The translations under genes were made by a program, and so were the position numbers. The notes beneath the pieces are model-generated. The model ran no database searches, was not told the DNA's origin, and worked only from the letters and a program-made list of their open reading frames with translations. Shown one piece after another: positions 27,186 to 36,439 of a stretch of DNA of 42,323 bases (its first letter is position 1; each line of letters starts with the position of its first letter). Source of the DNA: Gemmatimonadales bacterium (lineage in GTDB: Bacteria > Gemmatimonadota > Gemmatimonadetes > Gemmatimonadales > GWC2-71-9); assembly GCA_025934955.1 (NCBI GenBank), contig JAICWE010000024.1:1-42323 (forward strand), in the 5' to 3' direction.

Positions 27186-27506
27186 TCACGCGCAGCAGCC
27201 CCGCCGCCGCGCCGACGGCTTGTGCGGCTCGACGGCACCGAGCAGCTCGGCGATGTCGTCGAGCGCGTCGGGCTGCAGGGCGTAGTAGACCCAGCGCCCT
27301 TCCCGCCGGTCGGTGACCAGCCCCGCGTCCTTCATGACCTTGAGGTGGAACGAGAGCCGCGACTGCGACGCGTCCATGGCATCGGTGAGATCGCAGACGC
27401 AGCGCTCACCGTGGCGAAGCTGCCGTGCGAGGCAGACCCGGGTCGGGTCCGCCAGCGCATGGAACAGCCGCGCCGCGCGCTCGAGGTCGTCCTTCTCCCA
27501 TGCCAT
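27186..27506 (-). CDS. arsR: ArsR-family arsenical repressor
   Basis: A 106-residue winged-helix repressor released from DNA by As(III)/Sb(III). The recognition helix is in SQSRLSFHLKVMKDAGLV and the wing in DRREGRWVYYAL. Helix alpha3 holds CVCDL (C36, C38), the classic metalloid site; a second vicinal pair C104-C105 ends the protein (RRRGCCA), and C25 is also present. ATG at 27506 is chosen; the longer reading to 27554 would pass through the promoter. A TTGACA-18-TATTGT promoter lies directly upstream, with the operator between the two boxes, so autoregulation is very likely. It heads the ars operon. Confidence 0.94.
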   Translation of the reverse strand: MAWEKDDLERAARLFHALADPTRVCLARQLRHGERCVCDLTDAMDASQSRLSFHLKVMKDAGLVTDRREGRWVYYALQPDALDDIAELLGAVEPHKPSARRRGCCA

Positions 27507-27511
27507 GGCCA

Positions 27512-27541
27512 ACAATACAACAAGAAATGTTGATCTGTCAA
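27512..27541 (-). promoter_or_regulatory. arsR promoter with embedded operator
   Basis: On minus: -35 TTGACA (27541-27536), 18 bases, -10 TATTGT (27517-27512), five bases, ATG (27506). The inverted repeat AACAAGAAATGTTGAT (27519-27534) fills the spacer between the -35 and -10, ideal for repression by ArsR. There is no Shine-Dalgarno, so the arsR transcript should be leaderless. Confidence 0.75.
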
Positions 27542-27611
27542 GCACTGCCATCACAGGCGCGACCGGAGCCGGTCCAAGCGTGACGTGCGGCGCGGGCGGG
27601 CCGCCCCGTCG

Positions 27612-29102
27612 TCAGCGCGTCGCCGCCACCCGCCAGCTCCCGCCAAGTGACTTGTAGAGCTGCACCGCGCCGGTGAGCTGCTGAAGCTGCGCCCGGCTCA
27701 GCGCCAGCTCGGCATCAAAGAGACTGCGCTGCGCGTCGAGCACCTCGACATAGCTCGCGACGCCGGTGCGGTAGCGCAGCTCGGCCAGAGCCAGCGCGCG
27801 GCGGAGCGCCTGCGCCTGGGTCTGCTGCGCCGCCACCTCGTCCCGTGCGGTGCGCACGGCGACCAGCGCGTCACTCGCCTCGCGCAGCGCCCCGAGCACC
27901 GTCTGCTCGTACTGCGCGCGCGATTGGTCGGCCCGGGCGCGGGCCACGCGCGTCCCGTTGATCAGCCGGCCGCCGGTGAAGAGCGGAATCGAGACGCCGC
28001 CGAGCAGCTGGTAGACCTCAGCGCCCGCGGTGAACAGCCCGTTCGTGTTGGGCGACTGGGTGCCGTACGATGCGGTAATGGAAATGGTCGGAAGTCGCGA
28101 CGCTTCCGCGACGCCGATGCGCGCGGTCGCCGCCGCGTAGGCCCGCTCCGCCGCCTCGACATCGGGCCGGCGCTCCAGCAGCGTCGCCGGCAGTGAATCG
28201 GGGACCGCGAGCGCCGTCACCGCGGCCGCGAGGGAGCCGCCGCGCGTCACCGGCATCGGCACTTCGCCGAGCAGGAAGTTGAGCCGATGCTCGCTCTGGG
28301 CGCGCAGCCGCTCGGCCTGGGCCAGCGTGGCCGCCGGCACCGCGACCTGCGCTTCGAACTGACGGACGTCGAGCTCCGAGATGACACCCTGCGCGAACCG
28401 CTGCCGCGCCAGCGCGAGCGTCGCCTGGCGCGACGCCAGCGTCCGCTCGGCGATGGCGCGCTCCTGGTCGAACTCGAGCAGCTGGAGGTACTCGCTCGCG
28501 ACGTCGCTCACCAGCGAGAGCAGCACCGAGCGCTCGGTCGCCTCCTGCTCCGCCACGTCCGCCTGCGCCGCGCGCACGCCCTGACGGATGCGGCCCCAGA
28601 AGTCCAGCTCCCATGCCAGATCGGCGGTGGCGCGAAGCGCATTGTACGACGTCGGCGGAAACGAGCCGATCGCCACCTGATTGGTGGCGGCGGAGCCGTT
28701 CACCGTCACCGAGGGAAAGAGCGGCGCCCGGGCCACGCCGACCAGCGCGCGGAATTCGCGAATCCGGCCGACGGCGACCTGGAGATCGCGATTCTGCCGG
28801 AGCGCGGTCTGCACCAGGCCGACGAGCGTGGAGTCGCGCAGGATGTCGAGCCAGCCGAGGTCGGCGAGCGAATCGGCGACCAGCTTCCGGGGCGCGAGCG
28901 CCTTGCCCGCCGCGGCGAGCGTGTCGCCTGCCGTGTCCGCCTCGCGCGCCGCGGCGAGTGAATCGAAGAATGCCCGCGCCGAGCCGCCGCCGTCGGCGCC
29001 GACCCGCGTGCTGGCCGGGATCGGCGCTTCCGGCCGGTACTTCGGCCCGACCGCGCAGCCGGCCACGAGCACGGCGAGCAGCGGCAGATGACGCATGCTC
29101 AT
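27612..29102 (-). CDS. Outer-membrane efflux channel lipoprotein (OMF, NodT/OprM type)
   Basis: A 496-residue TolC-like channel that carries substrates from the RND pump across the outer membrane. The signal peptide ends in a lipobox (AVLVAGC), then [11 protein letters not shown], typical of NodT-type lipoproteins. Two duplicated helical hairpin halves follow, with the patterns [24 protein letters not shown] and [26 protein letters not shown]. The ATG overlaps the pump's stop (ATGA). It is the last gene of the tetR-MFP-RND-OMF operon. The gap of 105 bases to arsR holds no clear terminator. Confidence 0.94.
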   Translation of the reverse strand: MSMRHLPLLAVLVAGCAVGPKYRPEAPIPASTRVGADGGGSARAFFDSLAAAREADTAGDTLAAAGKALAPRKLVADSLADLGWLDILRDSTLVGLVQTALRQNRDLQVAVGRIREFRALVGVARAPLFPSVTVNGSAATNQVAIGSFPPTSYNALRATADLAWELDFWGRIRQGVRAAQADVAEQEATERSVLLSLVSDVASEYLQLLEFDQERAIAERTLASRQATLALARQRFAQGVISELDVRQFEAQVAVPAATLAQAERLRAQSEHRLNFLLGEVPMPVTRGGSLAAAVTALAVPDSLPATLLERRPDVEAAERAYAAATARIGVAEASRLPTISITASYGTQSPNTNGLFTAGAEVYQLLGGVSIPLFTGGRLINGTRVARARADQSRAQYEQTVLGALREASDALVAVRTARDEVAAQQTQAQALRRALALAELRYRTGVASYVEVLDAQRSLFDAELALSRAQLQQLTGAVQLYKSLGGSWRVAATR

Positions 29103-32100
29103 CGGGCCTCCGCCGCCGCGACCGGCTCGGCCGCGTGGCGCCGTCCGCTCGCCCGCTCGGCGAGGCCGCGGATGACGCCGAAGAAGAGCGGGATGAAGAA
29201 GATGCCGATCGTCGTGGCGAAGAGCATTCCGGCGAACACGCCGGTGCCGAGCGAATGCCGGCTGGCCGCGCCCGCACCGCCCGCAACCACGAGCGGCGAC
29301 ACGCCGAGGATGAACGCGAACGACGTCATCAGGATCGGCCGGAAGCGCTCCCGCGCCGCCTGCATCGCGGCGTCGCGGATCGAGAGCCCCTGACCCCGCA
29401 GCTCGTTGGCGAACTCGACGATCAGGATCGCGTTCTTGGCCGCCAATCCCACCACGGTAATCAGGCCGACCTGGAAGTAGATGTCGCTCGGGGTACCACG
29501 GAGCCAGATGCCGAGGAACGCGCCCAGCGCGCCGAACGGCACGCCGAACAGCACGGCGAACGGGATGGTCCAGCTCTCGTACTGCGCCGCCAGCACCAGG
29601 AACACGAGAATGAGTCCGAGCCCGAAGACCAGCCCCGCCTGCCCGCTCGACGCGCGCTCCTGGTACGACTGGCCCGAGAGCCCGATGCCGACGCCGTCGC
29701 CGGCAAATTTGGCGGCGACGAGCTGGTCCAGCTGATCCAGCATTTCGCCCGAGCTGCGCCCCGCCTTGGGCGTGCCGGTGAACAGCGCGGAGCCGAAGCC
29801 GTTGAAGCGGAGGAGCTGGGTCGGCCCGCTGCGGTATTCGACCCGGGTGAGCGCGGAGACCGGGATCATCTCGCCCCCGCTCGAGCGCACGTACAGCCGG
29901 CCGATGTCCTCCGGCGTGCGGCGGAACTGCGACTGCGCCTCCGCCTGCACCCGGTAGGTGCGGCCGTAGAGGTTGAAGTCGTTGATGTAGAGCGTGGACA
30001 GGAACGTCTGGAGGGTGTTGAACAGGTCGGTCAGGTTGACGCCGCGCGCCTTCGCGGTGGCGCGATCGACGTCGACGTAGACCTGCGGGACGCTGGCGCG
30101 GAAGTTCGTGTTCATGGCCTGGACCGCGGGAAGCGTGTTCGCCTCCTGGGCGAACCGCTGCACCGTCTGGGCGAAGTCGCGCACGTCGCGCCCGGTGCGG
30201 TTCTGCAGATTGATCTCGACGCCCGACGTCGCGCCGAGTCCCGGAATCTCCGGCAGGTTGAAGGCGAAGCCGATCGCATCCTTCATCCCGAAGAGCTTGC
30301 CGTTGATCCGGCCGGTGACCGCGTCGATCGACTCGTCCTTCCCGCGCTCGTCCCACGGCGCCAGGTTGACGAAGATCGTGGCGCTGTTGGTCTGGTTGGT
30401 TCGGCTGAGCACGTCGAGGCCGGCGAGCGCCACGATGTTGCGCACCGACTTCTCCTGCTTGAGGAAACCCTCGACCCGCTGCACCGCCTCCTCGGTCCGC
30501 TGCAGCGACGCGGCGTCGGGGAGCTGCAGCGCGACGGCGAAGTAGCCCTTGTCCTCGGTCGGGATGAAGGCGCTCGGCACCCGCCTGGCCAGCAGCACGG
30601 TGGCGCCGAGCAGCAGCACGAACACACCGACCCAGATGCGCGGCCGGCCGAGCACCCGGACCACACCGCCGGTGTAGCCACCGGTGACGCGGTCGAAGCC
30701 GCGGTTGAAGACGCCCCAGAAGCCGCGGGTGTTCTCGTCCGGCGAATGCTTGAGCAGCAGCGCGCAGAGCGCCGGCGTGAGCGTCAGCGCCACGATGCCG
30801 GAGAGCACCACCGAGATCGCGATCGTCACCGCGAACTGCTTGAACATCTCGCCGGTGACACCGCCGAGGAACGCCACCGGGACGAACACGGAGATCAGCA
30901 CCAGCACGATCGCGACCAGCGCGCCGGCGACCTGCCGGATGGCGCGATCGGCGGCGACCCGGGCCGGGACGTGCTCACTGGACATGATGCGTTCGGTGTT
31001 CTCGATCACCACGATGGCGTCGTCCACCACGATGCCGATCGCCAGCACCAGCGCGAACAGCGTCAGCACGTTGATGGTGAAGCCGAGCAGCAGCAGGCCG
31101 AGGAAGGTGCCGATCACGCTGACCGGGACGGCGAGCATCGGAATCAGCGTCGCCCGCCAGCTCTGGAGGAAGAGGAATACCACCAGGGTGACCAGCAGCA
31201 TCGCCTCGACCAGCGTGTGCACCACCTCGTCGATGGACGCGGTGACGAAGGGCGTGGTGTCGAACGGAACGCTCTGGTGCACGCCGGGCGGGAAGCCGCG
31301 CTCCAGTTCGCCCATGCGCACCGTCACCGCCTTGCGGGTGGCGAGCGCGTTGGCGCCGGGCCGCAGGTACAGCAGCAGCGCCGCGAACGGCTTGCCGTTG
31401 AGCCGGCCGGCCAGGTCGTAGTTGCGCGAGCCGAGCACCACCTTGCCGATGTCGCGGATCCGGATCAGCGAGCCGTCCGGCTTGGCGCGCACCACGATGT
31501 CGGCGAACTGCTCCGGCGTCTTGAGCCGCCCGAGCGTCGTCACCGGCAGCGTGAGCTCGGTACCGGCCGGCGCCGGCTCGCGGCCGACGCGGCCCGCCGG
31601 ATTGGTGGCATTCTGCTCCCGTACCGCCGCGGCGACGTCGCTCGTGGTCACACCCAGCTGCGCCATCCGGTCGGGGTCGAGCTGGATCAGCATGGAGAAC
31701 TCCAGCCCGCCGAAGGTGAGCGCGTTGCCGATGCCGGACACGCGCTTCACCTCGTCCTCCACGTACAGCTTCAGGTAGTTGGTGAGATACGCCGCATCGT
31801 AGCGGGGGTCGTCCGAGGTGAGCGCCACCACGCCGAGGATGTCGGTGTTGGCCTTGAGGATGGTGACGCCGTTCTGCCGCACCGCGTCGGGGAGCTGCGG
31901 CTCGGCGAGCTTCTCGGCGTTCTGGACGTCCACCGCCGCAAGGTCCTGATTGCGCGAGATGTCGAAGAAGACCTGGAGACTCATCGTCCCGTCGCTCGCG
32001 TTGGCCGACGAGTAGTAGAGCAGCCCCTGAAGCCCGGAGAGCTGCTGCTCGATCGGCGCGGCGACCGCCTCCGCCACGTCTTCCGCGGTGGCGCCGGGAT

Positions 32101-32281
32101 AGACCGCCTGCACCTGCACCGCCGGCGGCGTGATCTGCGGGTAGCGTGAGATCGGCAGCAGCCGGATGGCGAAGAGGCCGAGCAACGTGATGACGATGCT
32201 GATCACGACCGAGAGCACCGGCCGCCGAATGAAGAAGTAGCGGATCTCGTGCTGTTCTGGCTGCTCTTGAGGATGCGTCAC
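29099..32281 (-). CDS. RND efflux pump inner-membrane transporter (HAE1 family)
   Basis: A 1060-residue AcrB/MexB-like proton-driven multidrug pump. It begins with [22 protein letters not shown] as the first membrane helix. The duplicated layout of 12 membrane helices and two large periplasmic loops is visible. The proton-relay pair is intact in helix 4 (about D419-D420, in [13 protein letters not shown]), and the second half contains [14 protein letters not shown] with the conserved Lys. GTG at 32281 overlaps the adaptor's TGA (GTGA); a longer reading to 32440 would be inside the adaptor gene. The drug-type (HAE1) assignment is firm; substrates are unknown. Confidence 0.96.
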   Translation of the reverse strand: MTHPQEQPEQHEIRYFFIRRPVLSVVISIVITLLGLFAIRLLPISRYPQITPPAVQVQAVYPGATAEDVAEAVAAPIEQQLSGLQGLLYYSSANASDGTMSLQVFFDISRNQDLAAVDVQNAEKLAEPQLPDAVRQNGVTILKANTDILGVVALTSDDPRYDAAYLTNYLKLYVEDEVKRVSGIGNALTFGGLEFSMLIQLDPDRMAQLGVTTSDVAAAVREQNATNPAGRVGREPAPAGTELTLPVTTLGRLKTPEQFADIVVRAKPDGSLIRIRDIGKVVLGSRNYDLAGRLNGKPFAALLLYLRPGANALATRKAVTVRMGELERGFPPGVHQSVPFDTTPFVTASIDEVVHTLVEAMLLVTLVVFLFLQSWRATLIPMLAVPVSVIGTFLGLLLLGFTINVLTLFALVLAIGIVVDDAIVVIENTERIMSSEHVPARVAADRAIRQVAGALVAIVLVLISVFVPVAFLGGVTGEMFKQFAVTIAISVVLSGIVALTLTPALCALLLKHSPDENTRGFWGVFNRGFDRVTGGYTGGVVRVLGRPRIWVGVFVLLLGATVLLARRVPSAFIPTEDKGYFAVALQLPDAASLQRTEEAVQRVEGFLKQEKSVRNIVALAGLDVLSRTNQTNSATIFVNLAPWDERGKDESIDAVTGRINGKLFGMKDAIGFAFNLPEIPGLGATSGVEINLQNRTGRDVRDFAQTVQRFAQEANTLPAVQAMNTNFRASVPQVYVDVDRATAKARGVNLTDLFNTLQTFLSTLYINDFNLYGRTYRVQAEAQSQFRRTPEDIGRLYVRSSGGEMIPVSALTRVEYRSGPTQLLRFNGFGSALFTGTPKAGRSSGEMLDQLDQLVAAKFAGDGVGIGLSGQSYQERASSGQAGLVFGLGLILVFLVLAAQYESWTIPFAVLFGVPFGALGAFLGIWLRGTPSDIYFQVGLITVVGLAAKNAILIVEFANELRGQGLSIRDAAMQAARERFRPILMTSFAFILGVSPLVVAGGAGAASRHSLGTGVFAGMLFATTIGIFFIPLFFGVIRGLAERASGRRHAAEPVAAAEAR

Positions 32282-33411
32282 TGCGGTGCCCCCGGTGCCG
32301 GCGCCGCCGCGCTCGCCGTGCTGTCCACGAACGGAACCGGACGCACCGGGTGTCCCGGCGCCACCTTCTGCGCGCCGTCCACGATCACGCGGTCGCCCGG
32401 TGCCAGTCCCTTCTCGATGATCCAGCGACTGCCGGTCCACTGCCCCGGCTGCACGTCGCGTGCGGCGGCGGTGTCGCCCTTCCCCACGACGTACACGAAT
32501 TGCCGGCCGAGCGCCTGCTGCACCGAGCGCTGCGGCACGGTGAGCGCGCTGTCATGCACGAAGCCGGTGAGCCGCACCCGCACGAACTGGCCCGGCACCA
32601 GAATCCGGTCGGCGTTGTCGAACTGGGCCCGGAATTCCTGCGTCCCGGTTGACGCGTCGAGCGATGGCGCCACGAAATTCAGGTGGCCGGTGCGCGGCAG
32701 GAGCGAGCCGTCCGGCAACGTCACCTGCACCTCGAGCGGACTGCCGGGCTGGATCAGACTGCGCGAGCGCGGGTCCATCTTCCAGGCGAGAAGCTGCTGG
32801 GCGGACGGGCGGAAGCTGACGTAGATCGGATCGAGCACGTCGATGGTGGTGAGCAGGTCGTCGGTGCCGGTGACGCGCGCGCCGACGTCCAGCATGGTCC
32901 GGCCGACCCGGCCCTCGATCTCGGCGCGGACCACCGTGTCGTCGAGGTTCTTCTTTGCCTCGGCGAGCGCCGCTTCGGAGGACTCGAGTTCGGCACGCGC
33001 GTTGTCCACGTCCTGCTGCGCGACCGCGTGCTGCGCCAGGAGCGGCTCCAGCCGCGCGAGCGTGCGGTGCGCGTTGTCGGCCCGCGCCTGCGCGCTGCGA
33101 TACGCCGCTTCAGGCCGCACGCGGTCGAGGCGATAGAGCACCTGCCCCGCCTTCACCAGCGAGCCCTCGGTGAACGGCCGCGCCTCGATGATGCCGTCGA
33201 TCCGGGCACGCACCTCGACGCGGCGGTACGGGATCACCTCGCCGGAGAACTCGTACGACTCCGGCGTGGAGGCGGGCGATACCGTCAGCACCGAGACTTC
33301 GGGCGGCGGCGGCGCCGGCGGCGGCGCGGCGTGCTTGCAGGCGGCGAATCCCAGCGCTGCGACGACCATTCCCGCCCGAGCCCCGGCCCCGGCGATCACC
33401 CGCTCACTCAC
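32278..33411 (-). CDS. RND efflux periplasmic adaptor (MFP)
   Basis: A 377-residue membrane-fusion lipoprotein that links the pump to the outer-membrane channel. The N-terminus has a lipobox (GFAAC), then a proline-rich linker. Domains follow the family order: barrel-sandwich/lipoyl half ([32 protein letters not shown]), an alpha hairpin of alternating Ala/Glu/Asp, the second lipoyl half, a beta barrel ([22 protein letters not shown]) and a C-terminal membrane-proximal domain. GTG at 33411 overlaps the TetR stop by eight bases, so the four genes are one operon. Confidence 0.95.
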   Translation of the reverse strand: MSERVIAGAGARAGMVVAALGFAACKHAAPPPAPPPPEVSVLTVSPASTPESYEFSGEVIPYRRVEVRARIDGIIEARPFTEGSLVKAGQVLYRLDRVRPEAAYRSAQARADNAHRTLARLEPLLAQHAVAQQDVDNARAELESSEAALAEAKKNLDDTVVRAEIEGRVGRTMLDVGARVTGTDDLLTTIDVLDPIYVSFRPSAQQLLAWKMDPRSRSLIQPGSPLEVQVTLPDGSLLPRTGHLNFVAPSLDASTGTQEFRAQFDNADRILVPGQFVRVRLTGFVHDSALTVPQRSVQQALGRQFVYVVGKGDTAAARDVQPGQWTGSRWIIEKGLAPGDRVIVDGAQKVAPGHPVRPVPFVDSTASAAAPAPGAPQ

Positions 33412-34069
33412 GCGACCTCCCGACGATCGTTGGATCCAGCACGAACCGCTCGACCATCTCCAGTACCGCCGTCCACAACCGCTCCCGCGCGGGCATCGTC
33501 GCGTCGAAGCGCGCGAACGTCGCCGCCTTCTGCGCGACGCCGATCAGCGCGTAGCCGATGGTGCGGGCCGCGGCGTCCACGTCGAGCGGGCGGAACTCGC
33601 CGCTCCGAATGCCACGCTCGAGAATCGCCCCGAACAGCCGGCGCCAGCGGTCGCTCAGCTGCTTGCACAGTAATCGCCCCGACCCGGGGAACGCCGCCAT
33701 GTCCACGTGCACCGCCTGCATGAGCGCGATGGTCCCGGGCGCCCAGGTATGCTCCCACAGCCGGCGCATCAGCTGCTCGAGCAGCAGGCGCGCGGAGCCG
33801 GTCTCGACGGCGAGCAGCGCCTCCTCGTTGGCGACGAAGCCGACGAAGCGCTCGGCGATCACGGCTTCGAACAGCTCGGACTTGGAGCCGAAGTAGTGCG
33901 ACACGGTGCCCGGCGACACGCCGGCCCGCTCGGCGACGTCGGCGAGCGTCGCCCGCTCGTAGCCAAGCTCGCCGAACGTGGCGACGGCCGCCTCGATGAT
34001 CTCGCCTCGGCGCTCCTCGGGCCTGCGCTGCCACTTCGGATTGCGCCGCACTCGCTTCACCGCCCGCAT
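33404..34069 (-). CDS. TetR-family repressor of the efflux operon
   Basis: A 221-residue TetR regulator. The N-terminal helix-turn-helix reads IIEAAVATFGELGYERATL then VAERAGVSPGTVSHYFGSK, followed by a helical ligand-binding domain without obvious enzyme motifs. It starts at ATG 34069, six bases from a 20-bp inverted repeat containing the ribosome-binding GGAG, so it likely represses itself and the downstream MFP-RND-OMF genes. BetI-like wording (VSHYF) is seen in many TetR proteins and does not fix the ligand; a pump substrate is the natural guess. Confidence 0.93.
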   Translation of the reverse strand: MRAVKRVRRNPKWQRRPEERRGEIIEAAVATFGELGYERATLADVAERAGVSPGTVSHYFGSKSELFEAVIAERFVGFVANEEALLAVETGSARLLLEQLMRRLWEHTWAPGTIALMQAVHVDMAAFPGSGRLLCKQLSDRWRRLFGAILERGIRSGEFRPLDVDAAARTIGYALIGVAQKAATFARFDATMPARERLWTAVLEMVERFVLDPTIVGRSRE

Positions 34070-34075
34070 GGGCAC

Positions 34076-34095
34076 CTCCAAACAATTATTTGGAG
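34076..34095. promoter_or_regulatory. Operator candidate for the TetR regulator
   Basis: CTCCAAACAATTATTTGGAG has perfect 7-bp arms (CTCCAAA/TTTGGAG) around CAATTA, in an AT-rich island just upstream of the tetR ATG. It also carries the GGAGG on minus used as the ribosome-binding site. A TATTAT box (34105-34100, minus) lies upstream, so a bound dimer would block the start region. Confidence 0.6.
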
Positions 34096-34185
34096 CGCCA
34101 ATAATAGCGGCACCGGCCGGCTCCGCAACCTGAGCGCCGCCCTGCCGCATGAGCGCGCTCACCGACCGCGGTCCGTGGCTCGATG

Positions 34186-34191
34186 TACCAT
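34186..34191 (+). promoter_or_regulatory. Possible -10 box (TACCAT) for the DUF72 gene
   Basis: TACCAT ends seven bases before the ATG at 34199, with no Shine-Dalgarno between. It fits the leaderless pattern seen at several genes here. Confidence 0.35.
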
Positions 34192-34198
34192 TCGCCCC

Positions 34199-35236
34199 AT
34201 GTCCGCACCCGCGCCGGTCGATCCGCTGCATGACCCCGGTCCGGTCGCCGCCCGCGCCCGGGCCGCCTCCGTGCCGCTTCCCACCGCCACGATCGTGCGG
34301 CCGCCCGGCGCCGGCGAGGTGCGGGTCGGCACGGCGGGGTGGACCGACGCGACGCTCACGGCCGCCGGCATTTTCTATCCCGCGGGCGCCGATACGCCGG
34401 AGGAACGGCTCCGCTATTACGCGGCGCGCTTTCCCGTCGTCGAGGTGGATTCGCCGTACTACGCGCTGCCGGCGCGGCGCGCGGCGGAGCTGTGGGTCGA
34501 GCGCACGCCGCCTGATTTCATGTTCGACGTCAAGGCGTACGCGCTCATGACCGGCCATCCCACCGAAACGCGCCGTCTGCCGAAGCAGATCCGCGACGCC
34601 CTGCCGGAGACGATCCGCGACCGCGAGCGGCTCTATGCCACGGACCTGCCGGCCGAGCTGCTCGACGCGGTGTGGCAGACGTTCGTGGATGCGATGGCCC
34701 CGCTCCACGCCGCCGGGAAACTCGGCGCGGTGCTGCTGCAGTACCCGCGCTGGTTCGTGCCCGGACGCGAGAACGCCGCGCAGATCGTGGACGCGAAGCG
34801 CCGCCTCGGCGAGCTCGCGGCGGCGGTCGAGTTCCGCAACCACCGCTGGCTCGCCGGCCGCACCGGCGCGCGCACGCTCGAGTTTCTCGGCGAGCAGGGA
34901 CTGTCGTATGTGATGGTGGACGAGCCGCAGGACGGGGAGAGCAGCGTGCCGCCGGTGGCGGCGACTACGTCATCGCGGCTGGCGGTGCTCAGGCTGCACG
35001 GTCGCCGCGCCGACGTGTGGGAGCGGCCGGGTGTGAGCGTCGCGGACCGGTATCGCTATCTGTACGATCGGGAGCAGCTCGCGGAGTGGGTGCCCGGCGT
35101 GCTCACGGCGGCGCGGGGCGCGCGCGAGGTCCACGTCATCCAGAACAACTGCTACGCCAACTACGGGACCACCAACGCGCTCGAGTTCACCCAGCTCCTG
35201 CTCGAGGCCGCGCCGGACGCGGCGGCGGCGGGATGA
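34199..35236 (+). CDS. DUF72 (YecE-like) protein
   Basis: A 345-residue DUF72 protein, a TIM-barrel family of unknown function found widely in bacteria and archaea. Characteristic blocks are RVGTAGWTDATL near residue 41, the YYAARFPVVEVDSPYYALP block, FMFDVKAYALMTGHPT, LGAVLLQYPRWF, VEFRNHRWL and the C-terminal VHVIQNNCYANYGTTNAL. All conserved blocks are present, with an N-terminal extension of about 38 residues rich in Pro/Ala. It is divergent from tetR, and the 129-base gap holds the TetR-type operator; control by TetR is possible but unproven. Confidence 0.92.
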   Translation: MSAPAPVDPLHDPGPVAARARAASVPLPTATIVRPPGAGEVRVGTAGWTDATLTAAGIFYPAGADTPEERLRYYAARFPVVEVDSPYYALPARRAAELWVERTPPDFMFDVKAYALMTGHPTETRRLPKQIRDALPETIRDRERLYATDLPAELLDAVWQTFVDAMAPLHAAGKLGAVLLQYPRWFVPGRENAAQIVDAKRRLGELAAAVEFRNHRWLAGRTGARTLEFLGEQGLSYVMVDEPQDGESSVPPVAATTSSRLAVLRLHGRRADVWERPGVSVADRYRYLYDREQLAEWVPGVLTAARGAREVHVIQNNCYANYGTTNALEFTQLLLEAAPDAAAAG

Positions 35237-35244
35237 CCCGCAGC

Positions 35245-35628
35245 TCAGCGATCGCCGAAGAGCGTCCGCCCGGCGATCACGGCGGCGAGACCGACCGGGA
35301 GGATCGTCGCGGCGACGGCAAGCTGCCGGCCGGTCAGTGTCCACGAACGCCGGCGGCCGCGTGCCGGAGCGCCCGCCGCCGGAGCCGCACTCGCCGAGGC
35401 ACCGGGCCGCGCGCAAGTCTCTCCCGGCTCGCGGTATTCCAGGCAGCGCTCCGGAAAGTGCAGCATGCTGCCCCCGAGATTCAGCAGAACCATGCCGGGG
35501 CGTTCGTCGTTGTGGCGGCGCCCGGGAACGACGTCGTACCACTGGCCGGCGTCGATGCCTCGCGGGAGGATGACCGCCTGAGATTGAATGCGCGCCTGGC
35601 GGCGCGCGGCAGTGCTGGTAGCGTGCAT
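35245..35628 (-). CDS. Hypothetical tail-anchored protein, 127 aa
   Basis: I do not recognise this protein. The N-terminal half has a strand-rich segment with GQWYDVVPGRRHNDERPGMV then LLNLGGSMLHFPERCLEYRE, reminiscent of small sensor domains but not assignable. A Pro/Ala linker leads to one hydrophobic C-terminal helix (LAVAATILPVGLAAVIAG), so it is probably anchored by its tail. ATG at 35628 is the likely start; the frame opens to 35901 but that runs into PAP2. It is convergent with the DUF72 gene (eight-base gap) and divergent from PAP2. Confidence 0.6.
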   Translation of the reverse strand: MHATSTAARRQARIQSQAVILPRGIDAGQWYDVVPGRRHNDERPGMVLLNLGGSMLHFPERCLEYREPGETCARPGASASAAPAAGAPARGRRRSWTLTGRQLAVAATILPVGLAAVIAGRTLFGDR

Positions 35629-35740
35629 GAGACGGACTGCTCTCGTGACGGGAATGGGAGCCTGAGCCAGCGCGGTTCCACGTGCGAGTCGTCCGACGGC
35701 CAAGATGCCGGCGCCCGCGGGATACACGACTGGGACAAAG

Positions 35741-36439
35741 ATGGTGCACGATAGTAGTGCTGACGCCAGCGCGCCACCCCTGGCCGGGCTTTTCGGCCTG
35801 GCCTTCGTCATCGGGCTGCTGGTGGCGATGGGCGCGCTCGCCTTCTTCGGCTGGCTGGCCGACGAGATGCTCGAGGGCAGTACCCGCGCGATGGATGACA
35901 CGCTGCGTACCGCGGTGCATCACTTCGCCTCGCCCGGCCTCACTCGCAGCTTCGAGGTCGCCAGCCGGCTCGGCGGTCCCAGCGTCCTCGCGCCGCTGGG
36001 GGTGGCTGCGGTGGCGGTCTTCCTGCTGTGTCACTGGCGACGTGGTGCGGTGCTGCTCGCCGTCGCGATGGCGGGCGCGGGCGTGCTCGACGGCACGCTC
36101 AAGTACGCCTTCCACCGCACCCGGCCGGTGCCGTTCTTCGATTATCCCGAGCCGCACAGCTACAGCTTTCCCAGCGGCCACGCGCTCTTCGCGTTCTGCT
36201 TCTTCACGACCGTCGCGGCGCTCGCGGCACCGCGAGTGAGGAGCCCCGTGCTGCGGGTGCTGTTCTGGCTCGTCGCCGTCGCGCTGGTGCTCCTGATCGG
36301 CATTTCGCGCATCTACCTCGGCGTCCACTATCCCAGCGACGTACTGGCCGGCTACTCCGCCGGCCTGCTCTGGGTCGCGATCGTCTCGACCGGCGATCGC
36401 ATCGTGCACCATCGCGCCAGGGCCCGCGGTGGCGCCTGA
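35741..36439 (+). CDS. PAP2-family membrane phosphatase
   Basis: A 232-residue inner-membrane phosphatase of the PAP2 superfamily, which typically hydrolyses lipid phosphates (phosphatidate, undecaprenyl pyrophosphate) on the periplasmic side. The three catalytic motifs are complete: KYAFHRTRP (KxxxxxxRP), FPSGHALF (PSGH) and SRIYLGVHYPSD (SRxxxxxHxxxD). About five to six membrane helices are seen. It overlaps the following lipid kinase by 11 bases, so the two are co-translated and may act on the same lipid. Confidence 0.93.
   Translation: MVHDSSADASAPPLAGLFGLAFVIGLLVAMGALAFFGWLADEMLEGSTRAMDDTLRTAVHHFASPGLTRSFEVASRLGGPSVLAPLGVAAVAVFLLCHWRRGAVLLAVAMAGAGVLDGTLKYAFHRTRPVPFFDYPEPHSYSFPSGHALFAFCFFTTVAALAAPRVRSPVLRVLFWLVAVALVLLIGISRIYLGVHYPSDVLAGYSAGLLWVAIVSTGDRIVHHRARARGGA

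Noticed and set aside
28613..32149. A 1178-codon open frame on plus opposite the RND pump and outer-membrane channel
   Set aside because: Low-complexity Arg/Asp/His-rich translation without domains; a mirror of the real pump gene.
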